From contig CABSMC010000106.1 in NCBI GenBank assembly GCA_902478715.1, positions 1-5,905 on the forward strand: a stretch of 5,905 bases of DNA. The letters run 5' to 3'. The DNA is from an uncultured Adlercreutzia sp. (GTDB taxonomy: Bacteria > Actinomycetota > Coriobacteriia > Coriobacteriales > Eggerthellaceae). Every line of letters begins with the position of its first letter. The stretch's first letter is position 1. Both the position numbers and the translations under genes were made by a program. This document shows positions 5,137 to 5,905 of this stretch, in pieces. The notes under the pieces are model-generated. The model worked only from the letters and a program-made list of their open reading frames with translations, had not been told where the DNA came from and searched no databases.

Positions 5137-5905
5137 CACGACCGCCTCCCGCCCGCGTCCAGCATCCGATGCACCAAGACGACGCCGGCCACCTGCATGA
5201 CCAGAGCCGCCGCCAGAAGAGCCATACCCGCCATGCTCTCGAAGAACGGCGAGAGGAAACCGGGGCTCATAAGCGAGAACAGGGCGATAAGCACGAACGG
5301 CATCGCCGTGACGATGCGCGCCGACAGCTGGGCCTGGGCCGTCTGCACCTTGAGAGAGCGAGCGAGGTCGATCTCGCTTTCCACCGACTCCCGGGCCGCA
5401 TCGAGCACCGCCGCAAGACTGCCGCCGCTCTGATGTTGCACGTCCAGGGCAACGGCCACGAAAGCGAGTTCCGGCACATCGGTCCGCTGACGAAACAGCG
5501 CCAGTGCCTCCGAGGCCGTGCCCCCCGTCTGAAGCACCAGGGCCGCCGAGAGGAACAACTCGCCCAAAGGACCCTTCATCTCCGAGCCCGTCTGTTCCAG
5601 CGTCTGCATGAGGGAGAGCCCCGCCCGAAAGCACACGCCCAACGAGCGCAGCGCATCGGGAATCTCGTCTCTCAAGGCGGTCTCGCGCCGTTCTGCATCG
5701 CTCTTCACCGCAGCGCAGAGCGCCACCAGGGCGCACCCCGCCACCGCCGCCCCGAATACCGGCGATGCGGCCACCACCCAGCCGGCGACAAGCAAGGCAA
5801 GGCAAACGCCCAGAACCAGCGAGAGCAAGGCGTCGGACGTCGAGGCATAGCCCCGCTGCTCCAAGGCCATCCGCGCCCACAGGACATAGCGCCGCACCGG
5901 CTCCC
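5136..5905 (-). CDS. tadB: TadB, Tad pilus inner-membrane platform protein (5' end outside window)
   Basis: TadB is one of two GspF-like integral membrane proteins that form the inner-membrane platform on which the TadA ATPase polymerises Flp pilin. The visible frame has 253 residues counted from a GTG at 5897. Two hydrophobic stretches lie at about residues 24-62. A T2SSF domain follows (about 78-205), including EIPDALRSLGVCFRAG and the typical GGSLAAVLD near 158-166. A C-terminal hydrophobic pair covers about 195-245. The frame is open to the window edge. The GTG at 5897 has GGGAG only about 3 bases upstream, too close for a good ribosome site. The protein also lacks the extra N-terminal membrane helix usual in TadB proteins of about 280-320 residues. 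I therefore infer that the true start lies beyond 5905. The stop overlaps the tadC start by one base (TGATG). The family call is firm; the start is not. Confidence 0.93.
   Translation of the reverse strand, partial: EPVRRYVLWARMALEQRGYASTSDALLSLVLGVCLALLVAGWVVAASPVFGAAVAGCALVALCAAVKSDAERRETALRDEIPDALRSLGVCFRAGLSLMQTLEQTGSEMKGPLGELFLSAALVLQTGGTASEALALFRQRTDVPELAFVAVALDVQHQSGGSLAAVLDAARESVESEIDLARSLKVQTAQAQLSARIVTAMPFVLIALFSLMSPGFLSPFFESMAGMALLAAALVMQVAGVVLVHRMLDAGGRRS

Noticed and set aside
5137..5880. Upstream extension of tadC through tadB
   Set aside because: The translation is Gly/Arg-rich, antiphase to the clear T2SSF domain of TadB, and a good Shine-Dalgarno marks ATG 5136.

Overview
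The window is one compact, leftward-transcribed (minus-strand) operon encoding the middle and tail of a Tad (tight adherence, type IVc / Flp) pilus machine. The DNA is clearly GC-rich. The locus has no lipoprotein- or secretin-type gene, its TadE/TadG proteins are divergent, and its last visible gene is a DUF192 protein. Together these suggest a high-GC actinobacterium. My best guess is a Coriobacteriia member (Eggerthellaceae-like); this is inferred from gene order and sequence feel, not from a search.

In transcription order, right to left: (1) tadB, an inner-membrane platform protein whose 5' end runs off the right edge; (2) tadC, the second platform protein, overlapping tadB by one base (TGATG); (3) flp, the major pilin, with a textbook G|QGTTEY processing site; (4) a second short pilin-like frame with its own G|QGTVEY site but no usable start codon; (5) tadE, a pseudopilin with a strong Shine-Dalgarno; (6) a large 700-residue TadG-like protein with a Tad N-terminal segment and a Cys-containing exported body; (7) a second TadE-like pseudopilin; (8) a small secreted protein of unknown function; (9) a DUF192-family gene that runs off the left edge, visible only as a partial frame.

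Genes overlap by 1 to about 11 bases or sit 3-30 bases apart, so the whole window looks like one transcript with translational coupling. TadB and TadC would form the inner-membrane platform driven by an ATPase (TadA) and localised by TadZ, both expected to the right of the window. Flp would be the filament subunit. The pilin-like frame, the two TadE-like proteins and the TadG-like protein would be minor pilins or tip/anchoring subunits processed by a TadV-type prepilin peptidase that is not in this window. The secreted protein and DUF192 protein are probably envelope accessories of the same system.

The most notable points are the start-less second pilin frame squeezed between flp and tadE, the DUF192 gene joined to the operon by an ATGA overlap, and the large TadG-like protein that lacks the conserved Glu at +5. 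No promoter, intrinsic terminator, RNA gene, mobile element or CRISPR array was found.
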